DNA of 64,000 nucleotides. Source: Halopelagius longus. Its GTDB lineage: Archaea; Halobacteriota; Halobacteria; Halobacteriales; Haloferacaceae. Shown in pieces: positions 37,886 to 46,114 of the stretch. The DNA lies in NCBI RefSeq assembly GCF_900100875.1, contig NZ_FNKQ01000001.1, positions 1 to 64,000 on the forward strand, in the 5' to 3' direction. Below the pieces are notes generated by a model. That model saw nothing but the letters and a program-made list of their open reading frames with translations. It searched no databases and was not told where the DNA came from. The position numbers were made by a program, and so were the translations under genes. Positions within the stretch are counted from its first letter, which is position 1. Each line of letters starts with the position of its first letter.

Positions 37886-38491
37886 ATGGTTACGCTCAAG
37901 ACGGTCGATCGACTCGTAGGCCTCCTCGTCGTCGGACTTCTGCTGTACGGAAGTTACGGTTGGTGGCGAGCGACGCAGCGAGCACGCGCGACCGACGGGA
38001 TGATGGGTCAGATGATGAGTACGATGCCGGGGACGGATCCGATCTGGTACCTCTTCGGAACGCTCGTTGCCGTGGGTGTCGTTCTCGGGGTCTACGTCGG
38101 TAGTCGCGAACAACTTGCTAATATGTTCGCGACGTCGACTTCGGCCGGTGCCTCCGAAGACGACCGCGACAAAGAGGACGCGTCTCCGAGTGACCGCTCC
38201 CCCGAGCGTCCGTCGGCGGAGTCGGTAGGTGAGTCTTCGATGGACAGTTCGCTCTCGGAGCGAAACTCGGTACTGAGCGTTCTCCCGGAGGACGAACGAC
38301 GGGTCGTCGAACCGATTCTGGAGTCGCCCGGGCTAACGCAGGTCGAACTGCGTGGTCGGTCCGACTTCTCGAAGGCGAAGGTGAGTCAGACCGTCAGCGA
38401 ACTCGAAGATAGAGGCCTGATCTATCGGGAAAAGCAGGGACGGACGTATCGGGTGTATCCCGGAGAACTCTTGAAGGAGTACCAATCGTGA
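37886..38491 (+). CDS. Membrane-anchored winged-helix regulator
   Basis: A 201-aa protein. Two hydrophobic segments (about 8-27 and 53-72) flank a Met-rich loop with GMMGQMMSTMPGTD; a disordered acidic linker follows, then a MarR-like winged helix (about 130-198: PGLTQVELRGRSDFSKAKVSQTVSELEDRGL). The Met-rich exterior loop is a plausible Cu(I) sensor, with the DNA-binding domain inside the cell. It leads the copper cluster, so membrane-bound copper sensing is inferred. Confidence 0.75.
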   Translation: MVTLKTVDRLVGLLVVGLLLYGSYGWWRATQRARATDGMMGQMMSTMPGTDPIWYLFGTLVAVGVVLGVYVGSREQLANMFATSTSAGASEDDRDKEDASPSDRSPERPSAESVGESSMDSSLSERNSVLSVLPEDERRVVEPILESPGLTQVELRGRSDFSKAKVSQTVSELEDRGLIYREKQGRTYRVYPGELLKEYQS

Positions 38492-38704
38492 GGGACGCCG
38501 GTAACCGTCCTGCGTGGGCTATCAGAAGAGGCTACTCCGAGTCGCGGAGGTCTCTCGGTACCGAAAACGGCTCCGACGAACGATTCTATCCGAGAGAAAC
38601 GATTAGAATAGCCTATGAACGCTCTGGCCGCTTCTCCTCGGATCGTTCGCGCCCACAGGGATAAATCTGGAGCGTGCCTATGAGCAGATAGAGGTACAAG
38701 ACAG

Positions 38705-39019
38705 ATGCGAAGCTCAACACTCGCTGTACTCGCTGCCCTCGCGATCCTTCTGCTTACCGTCGGTGGCGTCACCGCCCACGGAGGCAACGGTACCGCCTCC
38801 GACCACGACAGTAGCGGAGCGAACGCCTCGGCGGCAGACTGGGCCACGTGGATGGAACGACATATGACCGAGCACATGGGCGCGGACGCAACCGCGCGAA
38901 TGCAAGAGCGAACGGGAACGAGTTACGAGGAGATGGGCGAACACCTGGCGGGCCACCGGAACGGATCGATGATGGGCGGCATGATGAACGGCAGTACGAC
39001 GGGTATGGGGTGTCACTAA
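38705..39019 (+). CDS. Secreted Met/His-rich protein, probable metal (copper) binding
   Basis: A 104-aa protein with a Sec-type signal (residues 1-24, ending near VTAHGG). The mature part is rich in His and Met: WMERHMTEHMGADATARM, GSMMGGMMNGSTTGMGCH. Such spaced methionines typically hold Cu(I). It lies between a Met-rich membrane regulator and a blue-copper protein. Function is inferred from composition and context. Confidence 0.72.
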   Translation: MRSSTLAVLAALAILLLTVGGVTAHGGNGTASDHDSSGANASAADWATWMERHMTEHMGADATARMQERTGTSYEEMGEHLAGHRNGSMMGGMMNGSTTGMGCH

Positions 39020-39142
39020 GAGCCTCTGATCGACCCTTCGACTCCCACGGTCTGAATACCCAATAACGGAATGAGCCTGATACTCTAAAACGTATCACAC
39101 CGCTGAGGGTATGTACGTGCAACCCTCACTACGAGTAATTAA

Positions 39143-39766
39143 ATGAGAACTGGACAACCACACTCGAACCGACGAACGATCCTCCGACTAGCGAGTGGGA
39201 TTGGAATGCTGAGTGTCGCTGGCTGCCTCGGTGCCGCCACCAACGGTTCCGATCCTCACGAGAGTGGTCCGACGTCAGACCACGAGCATACCCACGACCA
39301 TACGCACGCGGAGGATACTCATCTCGGGGGGCCGGTCGCTCACGCGGACGTCGCGATGCAATCCACCGACGCTGGACATCACTTCAGCCCGCACATCGTC
39401 TGGATAGAACCGGCCGGAACCGTCACGTGGGCGAACGAGAGCGGCGCCCACACGACGACAGCCTACCACCCCGACGTCGAGAAACCGCTACGGATTCCAG
39501 AGAGTGCACCACCGTGGGACAGCGGTATGTTCAGCGAACCCGGCAAGACGTTCGAGCGCTCTTTCGAGGACGAAGGCGTCTATGACTACTTCTGCACCCC
39601 GCACGAATACCGAGCGATGGTCGGTAGGGTTATCGTCGGCGAGCCGAGCGTGGATACGCAGCCAGCGCTCGCACCACCACAGGACGGTCTCCCCGAGGAA
39701 GCGCAGACGTTGCTCTCTCGACTCAACGCGCGAACGAAGGACGCCCTGAAGCAACCCGATGAATAG
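39143..39766 (+). CDS. Halocyanin-like blue copper lipoprotein
   Basis: A 207-aa plastocyanin-fold protein. N-terminal RRTILRLASGIGMLSVAGC is a Tat-type lipobox signal. A His-rich linker (HEHTHDHTHAEDTH) follows. Copper ligands are visible: His in TTAYHPD (about 113), then Cys, His and Met in YFCTPHEYRAMVG (about 152-161). A C-terminal tail of about 40 residues follows the domain. Expected role: periplasm-side electron carrier or copper holder; the extra His tract suggests metal capture. Confidence 0.85.
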   Translation: MRTGQPHSNRRTILRLASGIGMLSVAGCLGAATNGSDPHESGPTSDHEHTHDHTHAEDTHLGGPVAHADVAMQSTDAGHHFSPHIVWIEPAGTVTWANESGAHTTTAYHPDVEKPLRIPESAPPWDSGMFSEPGKTFERSFEDEGVYDYFCTPHEYRAMVGRVIVGEPSVDTQPALAPPQDGLPEEAQTLLSRLNARTKDALKQPDE

Positions 39767-39793
39767 CGCCCGACTGCACCAGTACCACAGTAG

Positions 39794-40363
39794 ATGAACC
39801 AGAAGACACCCGGACAATCGGACGATAGCGGCTCCCCAGAGACCGCTAGATTCAGTAGACGAACGTTCCTCAGCGCGGCCGGTGTCACGGGTATCGGTGC
39901 CCTCGCCGGTTGTTTAGGAGGGAGTGACTCCACGGCCAACTTCGGAACGGGGGACGATGCCAAGCGACTTCGCGAGGCCGCTGCGTCGTATCTCGATACT
40001 GCGACGCTGTACAAGGCCCCGAACTGTTCGTGCTGCCGCGAGTACACCGAGTACCTCGAAACGGCGACTGACGTCAGCGTCGAAGTCGTCGAAGTCTCCG
40101 ACCTCGCGAAGACGAAGGAGAAGTACAACGTCCCGCGAGACGTCGAAAGCTGCCATACGATGGACATCGGGGACTACTACGTCGAAGGTCACGTTCCGCT
40201 GGAAGCTATTGGCAAGCTCGCGGAGGAGAAGCCCGACATCGCCGGAATCGCACTTCCGGGAATGCCACGTGGCTCGCCCGGAATGCCGGGTGAGAAAGCC
40301 GAGGAGTTCGTCATCTCTGCCGCCTCTGAAGACGGCACCTACCGCGAATTCGTGCGGATCTAA
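39794..40363 (+). CDS. DUF411 metal-binding lipoprotein
   Basis: A 189-aa Tat lipoprotein (FSRRTFLSAAGVTGIGALAGC). The DUF411 core contains LYKAPNCSCCREYTEYLE, with its CxCC copper-binding cysteines, then DVESCHTMDIGDYYVEGHVP and LPGMPRGSPGMPGEK with the His, Cys and Met positions of the family. Bacterial relatives lie in copper and cobalt resistance operons. It follows the halocyanin-like gene by 27 bases, so they probably form one operon. Confidence 0.87.
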   Translation: MNQKTPGQSDDSGSPETARFSRRTFLSAAGVTGIGALAGCLGGSDSTANFGTGDDAKRLREAAASYLDTATLYKAPNCSCCREYTEYLETATDVSVEVVEVSDLAKTKEKYNVPRDVESCHTMDIGDYYVEGHVPLEAIGKLAEEKPDIAGIALPGMPRGSPGMPGEKAEEFVISAASEDGTYREFVRI

Positions 40364-40443
40364 CCGGTACGAAGTCTAGGTGGACAATCCCGATACTAGA
40401 CGCGAAGGAGGGGAGTACGGAGTGTGCTCCCCTCTGCGGTTCG

Positions 40444-40575
40444 ATGGCCGTTGCATTCGGAGCACTCGGAATCAGCAGCCTCGCGACGGCAATCGGACTG
40501 TTCACAGGGCTGAAGAACAACCGTGATGGAGAATCCCCGACCCGACGGGAGTCACGTGAGCGCCTGCGAACGTGA
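40444..40575 (+). CDS. Possible small membrane peptide or gene remnant
   Basis: A 43-aa frame, MAVAFGALGISSLATAIGLF, then a short basic/acidic tail ending RERLRT. One hydrophobic segment. The frame is open a little upstream (ECAPLCGS) without a start, so this may be the C-terminal piece of a truncated membrane protein at the island edge. Weak. Confidence 0.3.
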   Translation: MAVAFGALGISSLATAIGLFTGLKNNRDGESPTRRESRERLRT

Positions 40576-40607
40576 CTACGTCGGGGGAGTGAGGCCGAAG
40601 GCCGAAC

Positions 40608-40728
40608 GGACCCGACGGGATTTGAACCTCGGTCGCTCGCTTCGCTCGCTCCCTGTTTCAAATCCCGCGGCTGTCGCTACTTCGCTCCTCACGTTCGTCG
40701 CAGAAGTAGCGGACCCGACGGGCATTCG
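40608..40728 (-). repeat. tRNA-derived att-like site beside integrase (right copy of the repeat)
   Basis: On the minus strand GGTTCAAATCCCGTCGGGTCC (40608-40628) is the T-loop and acceptor 3' end of a tRNA. The word GGACCCGACGGG occurs twice, at 40608-40619 and 40711-40722. Between them lie AAATCCCGCGGCTG and two GCTCGCTTCGCTCGC-type hairpins. No complete tRNA is present and the T-stem is mismatched. Placed 100 bases before the integrase gene, it is a likely attachment site or its remnant. Confidence 0.55.
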
Positions 40729-40752
40729 CCATGCACTCTGACAAGCCTGAAT

Positions 40753-40777
40753 TAATCGCCACGCCATCTGGCGATTA
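40753..40777. promoter_or_regulatory. Perfect inverted repeat upstream of integrase 1
   Basis: TAATCGCCA (40753-40761) pairs with TGGCGATTA (40769-40777) around a seven-base spacer. It lies between the att-like site and the integrase start, so it may be an integrase arm site, an operator or a hairpin ending the att region. Confidence 0.45.
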
Positions 40778-40829
40778 GCGACTCACACCCGAGCCGTCTC
40801 CGTCTCACGTGATTCGACCACGAAGAGAC

Positions 40830-41843
40830 ATGACCCTCGAACCACTCGAACCAGAAGAAGCAGTCGAACTGTACCTCCAAGACAGAAAAAGCGAACTCGC
40901 GAAGTCCACCCAATACGCACACTCCTCTCGCTTGGGGCACTTCGTCCGTTGGTGCAACGAACAAGGAATCGACAATCTGAACGAGCTAACTGGACGGAAG
41001 TTACACCGATACCGGCTCTGGCGACGAGCAGATGGGAACCTCGCACCGCCGACGGAGAAATCACAGATGGACACGCTTCGCGTGTTCATCCGATGGTGCG
41101 GAACTATCGACGCAGTCCCTACTGATCTCTGGTCGAAGGTCGTCTCACCGAGTCTCTCCGAAGGTGAGAACTCTCGGGACGTGATGGTAGATTCAGAGGT
41201 CGCAAAGGGTATTCTCGAATATCTCTCCACGTACGAATACGCATCCGAACGCCACGTTACATTCCATCTGATGTGGCATGCACTACTTCGGAGAGGGGCT
41301 GTTCGCGCTTTGGACTTGGAGGATTACGACTCTGAAGAGATGTCCCTCGACGTTCGACATCGCCCAGAAACAGAAACGCCGATTAAGAATAAACACAACG
41401 GAGAGAGGTTCATAGCGCTCTCTTCAGAGACGTGTACAGTACTCGATGCATGGATAGAAGATCGACGTCCTGACTCGGTTGATGAATATGGTCGAAACCC
41501 CATGCTTTCCACTTCACAGGGGAGAGCACATCTAACGACGATACAAAGTTACATCTATTCGATTACTCGGCCCTGTACGTATGACAAGGACTGTCCCCAT
41601 GACCGAGAGATCTCTGAATGCAAAGCCGCTGCGATGAGGAGTTCTGCATCAACATGTCCGTCATCACTCTCACCACACGCTGTTCGTCGTGGTGCAATCA
41701 CCCATTGGCTAAATTCGGATGTTCCTGAGCAGGTAGTGAGTGCAAGAGCAAACGTATCACCGGCAGTCTTGGACGAGCACTATGACCGACGAACAGAACG
41801 AGAGAAGATGGAACAACGGCGGAGGTATCTTGATAATGTCTGA
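40830..41843 (+). CDS. Tyrosine recombinase / integrase 1
   Basis: A 337-aa integrase. Residues 1-95 are the SAM-like core-binding domain (VELYLQDRKSELAKSTQYAH). Catalytic positions: Arg in ALLRRGAVRAL (about 158-160), His-x-x-Arg in SPHAVRRGAITHW (about 292-295), and the nucleophile in DEHYDRR (Tyr near 320). A Cys/His insertion (CTYDKDCPHDREISEC) is shared with integrase 2 and typical of haloarchaeal integrases. Adjacent att-like site supports site-specific integration. First gene of the A/T-richer island. Confidence 0.9.
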   Translation: MTLEPLEPEEAVELYLQDRKSELAKSTQYAHSSRLGHFVRWCNEQGIDNLNELTGRKLHRYRLWRRADGNLAPPTEKSQMDTLRVFIRWCGTIDAVPTDLWSKVVSPSLSEGENSRDVMVDSEVAKGILEYLSTYEYASERHVTFHLMWHALLRRGAVRALDLEDYDSEEMSLDVRHRPETETPIKNKHNGERFIALSSETCTVLDAWIEDRRPDSVDEYGRNPMLSTSQGRAHLTTIQSYIYSITRPCTYDKDCPHDREISECKAAAMRSSASTCPSSLSPHAVRRGAITHWLNSDVPEQVVSARANVSPAVLDEHYDRRTEREKMEQRRRYLDNV

Positions 41844-41930
41844 TCCATTGACTGGGAATCACCCCATAGAAGGAGTTCTCAAAGACTCCGATATCGTCGC
41901 TACCCCTTGAACCGCTTATCTATTAATCAG

Positions 41931-43430
41931 TTACCTCAATGCAGCCTCGACCTTCTTCGCTTCTTTTATTATTTTCTCGGTATTCTCTATCCACTCTTGC
42001 TCTGAATCATCTGGGAAATACTCACGGTGCAGATGTCTGCCAATTTCCTCCGCAGTATAATTTGGATTCGCCCAGTCAGTCAATCGATCAATCTCGAATA
42101 CGGTTTTAATACCTTCGTTGTTCTCAATGAGTACTTCCTTCTGATCCGAAGGGAGGTTCGGTAGAAAGAGATTCAGCGGGAGTACGCTCAGCAGTTCATC
42201 TGTGGAGAGATGGGACTCAATGAGTTTTTCTCGGAGATTTAGTGTTGCTGCTACCTCACCTGTAGTCAGTAAGCCCCGGGATTCAATTCCTCTGAGGATG
42301 TTTCCTGAGGGTTCCGACTTCTCGTACCGCTGTTTGAAGATTGAACCACCCTCAAATTTCGCTCTGTGAATAGAAAGGACACCGTCTGCCTGATGTTTCT
42401 CAAATGGCTCCTTGACAAAATTATCATAGAACTCCTCTGTTTCCCAATTCTCATCGCAAACGCACAGAGTAAGGCTGGTCATCCCGGCGTTCAACATCAT
42501 AGATCCAGTATACACGCTCTCACCTTCAGCGAGAACAGCCTGCTTGATGTCATCTATAATCTCAGTATCATTCTGAATTTCGTTGATGAGGATGAAGTAG
42601 TGAGTTTTGTCTGTTAGAACATAGTTCAGTTCCTCTTCAAGTTCAATAAGCGCCTGCTGTATTCCAAACTGGCTCAACTTCCCTGCATCATACAGTTGGG
42701 CTAGTGTGTTTCGGTATTCCGCTTCTTCCTTGCGTTCTGAAGTCAAAAGAGAGATGATTTGCTCCTTATGTAGATACTCGTGGATGAACCTTGTCTCGAA
42801 ACAGGTAGTATCCATGAATTCCTCATTGTGAGGTTCAATATCGTACGGTTCAGGCTCACCACAGAGCAGTTGGTATGCTCCCCATGCGAGGCGGACATCA
42901 TCTTCTGTTGGACGGACAAGACTGAACCGTTGGAGACTTGACTGAAGTTTTTGAGTTAATGAGGTTCGTTCGTGGTTCTCAAGAGAGAAATCGGATTCTT
43001 CTTCGAGGTATATGTAGAGAAGCGCGAGGTAGATATCTTCTTCAGTTTCTTCCTCTAGTTGGATAACAGACTCTGCATAATTTATCAGATTCTCAGACCC
43101 GAGTTCCTCCAACTCCAAGAAGTCCTGTTCAAATTTCGCCTCAAAGGATCGGAGACTCTGATTGAATTCCTTAGTTCGTTCTCTGAGTTGGTCTCGATTT
43201 TTAGCAGACTGCCACCGATCTATGAGATCCCTATATTTAGGGAGTATATTCACAAGAACTACTAAGACAGCCAGTAATGCCGGTGAGAGAATAGACAAGT
43301 AAGTCAAGGACGCCAATATTGGAACTAATACTATGTCCAGAATCAGGTAGACATAGTTGTGTTTTAGAAACGTGACGAGTCCCATATTACTGGGTAGGTG
43401 GTATACGTGAATAATCAAGTAACTTATCAT
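41931..43430 (-). CDS. Large membrane-anchored protein of unknown family
   Basis: A 499-aa protein. Two or three hydrophobic segments lie at about 28-65 (YLILDIVLVPILASLTYLSI; ALLAVLVVLVNILP), then a long, Glu-rich helical region (ERTKEFNQSLRSFEAKFEQDF) and a mixed alpha/beta C-terminal part (VLTDKTHYFILINEIQND). Codon use is much more A/T than in the chromosome. No catalytic motif recognised. Between two integrases, it is cargo: an immunity or surface-exclusion role is possible but only a guess. Confidence 0.7.
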   Translation of the reverse strand: MISYLIIHVYHLPSNMGLVTFLKHNYVYLILDIVLVPILASLTYLSILSPALLAVLVVLVNILPKYRDLIDRWQSAKNRDQLRERTKEFNQSLRSFEAKFEQDFLELEELGSENLINYAESVIQLEEETEEDIYLALLYIYLEEESDFSLENHERTSLTQKLQSSLQRFSLVRPTEDDVRLAWGAYQLLCGEPEPYDIEPHNEEFMDTTCFETRFIHEYLHKEQIISLLTSERKEEAEYRNTLAQLYDAGKLSQFGIQQALIELEEELNYVLTDKTHYFILINEIQNDTEIIDDIKQAVLAEGESVYTGSMMLNAGMTSLTLCVCDENWETEEFYDNFVKEPFEKHQADGVLSIHRAKFEGGSIFKQRYEKSEPSGNILRGIESRGLLTTGEVAATLNLREKLIESHLSTDELLSVLPLNLFLPNLPSDQKEVLIENNEGIKTVFEIDRLTDWANPNYTAEEIGRHLHREYFPDDSEQEWIENTEKIIKEAKKVEAALR

Positions 43431-43699
43431 ACTAGTCTACCAACTTGATGGATATCTAAGCGCTCTCTTTCTCGTGTACGATGGAAAATCATCTGGATAG
43501 ATTCTCTTCGAACAAATAGTATATATCGTGATGTGAGCGTGAAAGAGAAATCAAGGAGGATCCACAGAAGGAAACTTCAGAAGTTGACTGCGTCTTTTCT
43601 GAGAGTAGTGTTTCGGAAAAATCTCCTACCAGTAATGTCGAGGAGATTAGATAGTTTGTGGAACCTACGGTTTTTATGAATCTGTTCTTAACTAACAGT

Positions 43700-43845
43700 T
43701 GCATTCGCTTGCTAAGGCGACGACGCAAGCGGATCAAAGTCCGACTGGCCTGCCCACCCTTCCAAAGTTGACAGGCCTTTCGGACTAACACGCCCCAAGG
43801 TGGAAGCGCACTCGGAGATCCACAGCAGTGTGGACTCTCCAGATG
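43700..43845 (-). ncRNA. Candidate structured RNA with three strong stem-loops
   Basis: Three helices follow each other. C: 43814-43823 with 43830-43840 (10 bp, one bulge). B: 43738-43744 with 43780-43786 (7 bp) plus 43747-43752 with 43772-43777 (6 bp), closing a 19-base loop. A: 43706-43712 with 43725-43731 (7 bp). All are perfect or nearly so and GC-rich inside an A/T-rich gap. A TATA-like box at 43864-43873 on the minus strand would start transcription near 43842, at the foot of helix C. The protein frame covering it is unlike a halo protein. Family unknown. Confidence 0.5.
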
Positions 43846-43863
43846 TGGCTTACCGCTCATACT

Positions 43864-43873
43864 GTATAATTAT
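43864..43873 (-). promoter_or_regulatory. TATA-like box for the structured RNA
   Basis: ATAATTATAC on the minus strand, preceded by GC-rich CCCGCCC. The spacing of about 25 bases to the first stem-loop fits archaeal promoters. Confidence 0.4.
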
Positions 43874-44014
43874 GGGCGGGTCAAAGGCCGCTTCTGCGTT
43901 GGGTGAACATCACTAGCCGAATCTGTCGCAGCCTCATGAAAGATACATCTAAACTCAACGCTCGCAGCAGGGTCGTAGTGGTCGCAGATCAGGAGGTAGC
44001 TCAGGAGGTTCTCG

Positions 44015-45160
44015 ATGAGTAGCCAACAAACCCAACCGGAGATCACTCAGGAACAACTCCTACGGGCAATCCAAAGAGAGAATATATCAGAGGACCTCCA
44101 ATCGATCTCGCCTGAAGAGGCCATTGAGTTCTACTTCGACGATCGGTCCCGAGACCTCGCACCGAATACAAAGAGAGTTCACCGATCGGCCCTCCGCTTC
44201 TTCAAACGATGGTGCTCCGAACAGGGTATTGAGAATCTCAATGACCTCACAAGCCGTGACTTAAGCAAGTATCGTAGCTGGAGACGAGACGAAGCTACGA
44301 CAAAAGTTGATTCACTAAGTAAGTCCTCTGAAGAGTCTCAAATGAACATAATCCGCTCATTCATTCAGGTATGTGAGCGGATTGATGCAGTTGAGAGTGG
44401 GCTTCACAAAGACGTCCCTTTCCCAGACATGGACGAGGGTGATGATGTCTGCCTTGATGAAGTGAGTTACGAGCGCGTCTCAGAGATATTAGGATACCTT
44501 CGGGAGCACGAGTACGCCAAGCGCGGGCATGTTGTATGGGAGGTCATGGCTGAGACTGGTCTGCGAACTGGGGCTATACACTCTTTGGATATCTGTGATT
44601 ACAAAACCGGTAAAGAACAGGACTACCTTCGTCTCCGCCATCGACCAGAGAGCGGAACATCTCTGAAGAATGGCGCAAAGAGCGAGCGATATGTTGCCAT
44701 CAGCGATCAGGTACGTACTGTAATTGATGACTACCTGTTGGAAAACTACCCAGACGCAGAGGAGAAGTACAAGGATGAGTACGGTCGAGAACCTCTATTA
44801 AGTGCTGGACAGGGTCGGATCTGCCGGTCCACGCTCAGAAAATACGTCTATATGTGGACGCGCCCTTGTGAGATCGGAAAGGAATGTCCTCATAATAGAG
44901 ATAAACGCAATTGCGAAGCGACTGACAACGATGCTGCATCAAAGTGCGGGTCCAGTAAGGCACCCCATACGGTTCGAACAGGGTACATTACTCACCTACT
45001 GGGTTCAGGCGTTAACGCCTCGTGCGTTAGCAGTAGGTGTGATGTTACTGAGGATGTGATGGGAACCCATTACGATACTCGAGACGAATACGACAAGATG
45101 GTTACTCGCCAACAAGCGCTAAAAAGTACTGAACCAGATGACAATGGTTCTAATCCCTAA
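44015..45160 (+). CDS. Tyrosine recombinase / integrase 2
   Basis: A 381-aa integrase related to integrase 1. Core-binding domain at about 35-130; Arg in AETGLRTGAIHSL (about 187), His-x-x-Arg in APHTVRTGYITHLL (about 318-321), Tyr in MGTHYDTRDEYDK (about 350). It shares the CEIGKECPHNRDKRNC insertion. It is preceded by CAGGAGGT eight bases before the ATG, a strong Shine-Dalgarno sequence, unlike most genes here. Two integrases 3 kb apart suggest nested or tandem elements. Confidence 0.9.
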   Translation: MSSQQTQPEITQEQLLRAIQRENISEDLQSISPEEAIEFYFDDRSRDLAPNTKRVHRSALRFFKRWCSEQGIENLNDLTSRDLSKYRSWRRDEATTKVDSLSKSSEESQMNIIRSFIQVCERIDAVESGLHKDVPFPDMDEGDDVCLDEVSYERVSEILGYLREHEYAKRGHVVWEVMAETGLRTGAIHSLDICDYKTGKEQDYLRLRHRPESGTSLKNGAKSERYVAISDQVRTVIDDYLLENYPDAEEKYKDEYGREPLLSAGQGRICRSTLRKYVYMWTRPCEIGKECPHNRDKRNCEATDNDAASKCGSSKAPHTVRTGYITHLLGSGVNASCVSSRCDVTEDVMGTHYDTRDEYDKMVTRQQALKSTEPDDNGSNP

Positions 45161-45294
45161 ACAGTAGGTGTAAGCGCGCTCTATCGGCTAGTTGACCAAA
45201 GGCTCGCAACCGTCAATCAACGTTCCACGAGAAGTAGGCGCTAAGTTTTCTGCCTAGTTGAGCATCAATATGTACATATCATTGATAAGATAGC

Positions 45295-45334
45295 CAGACT
45301 ACAAGATGGATTACTAGTAATATTACGAGTAATC
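45295..45334. repeat. Palindromic site, copy 1 (shared with 51.75 kb)
   Basis: CAGACTACAAGA, three bases, then ATTACTAGTAA: the same 26-base arrangement occurs at 51748-51773. TTACTAGTAA is itself a palindrome, and a second one, ATTACGAGTAAT, follows at once (45321-45332). Candidate protein-binding (operator or centromere) site of the integrated element. Confidence 0.5.
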
Positions 45335-45524
45335 TACTGAGACAGATGATGAGTAAACCGAGGAGACTACACGGAAGTTGATGAGGTAATTCCTCGGTAG
45401 AACGGTTGAAAGAGTATAATTCGGATATCAACATCTCAACTGAGGTCTGTGATGCGACCAATATATCGTTAGTAAAACCTGTCATACCAACCATTTATAT
45501 CAATGAATGTACTTGTATGATAAG

Positions 45525-45689
45525 ATGGCAAAACTCCATACTGAGATACCGGATAGGCTGAAGAAAGAATTAGAAATGATGAGTGAGATCCACAATGTCC
45601 CTCAACGACTCATCGTAGTTACTGCTCTCCGTGAGAAAATTGAAAAAGATAGCCCAAAGGCCGTTGAGTCGCTAACTAGCGACACATAA
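45525..45689 (+). CDS. Small DNA-binding-like (ribbon-helix-helix / antitoxin-like) protein
   Basis: A 54-aa protein: AKLHTEIPDRLKKELEMMSE then VPQRLIVVTALREKIEKD. A beta strand followed by two helices is the ribbon-helix-helix layout of CopG-type regulators. A TATA-like CATTTATATC lies about 30 bases upstream. ATG at 45525 chosen over 45507, which would add six residues. No toxin partner is adjacent. Confidence 0.6.
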   Translation: MAKLHTEIPDRLKKELEMMSEIHNVPQRLIVVTALREKIEKDSPKAVESLTSDT

Positions 45690-46114
45690 CTTCCATTGGT
45701 CTGTCTTAAACAAGGCCCTCGTATTCTAGAGTAGCCTTGGGTGGGAGGGAAGTCGTGGGCAGGTATGTGACGTATAAGAAGTAACGCCCGACCACTATTC
45801 TGTACCTCCTCTGCGCGACCCAAGCTAGCGTGATTCCTCATTATTCTGGAGCAATCAAGTTCGAGTTCCCGTCTCGATATGGTACCCCTCGTTTAGTCTG
45901 TTAGAGTAGGTCCCCCTCAGATCGCAGTTCGGGGGGCTGGTTAGTTCACCCCGTAGGGGTGAACATAGCCCCGTTGTCTGTACCATCCTTTTTTAAATAC
46001 TGATTCGGGGTTGCAAGATCCCTGTTGCAAGAATTCCGTTACGATTTTAGTTACGATCTCGTCGTAAGGAGTGGGAATCATCGGTTTTGTAGAGTGGTGT
46101 TGGACCACCGTTTC
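45690..46114. other. Non-coding stretch with hairpins
   Basis: No convincing gene. A perfect 9-bp hairpin GTTCACCCC/GGGGTGAAC with loop GTA is at 45944-45964, just after a C5...G6 pairing (45911-45936). A TTTTTTAAATAC promoter-like tract is at 45989-46000 and repeated GTTACGAT words follow. It could hold a terminator for the small gene and a promoter towards the tandem repeats. Confidence 0.4.

Noticed and set aside
40608-40680. Complete tRNA gene
   Set aside because: Only the T-loop and acceptor 3' end are present; no anticodon arm and a mismatched T-stem.
43489-43860. 123-codon minus-strand protein
   Set aside because: Covers the structured RNA; Cys/Pro/Arg-rich and not acidic, with helices explaining the sequence better.
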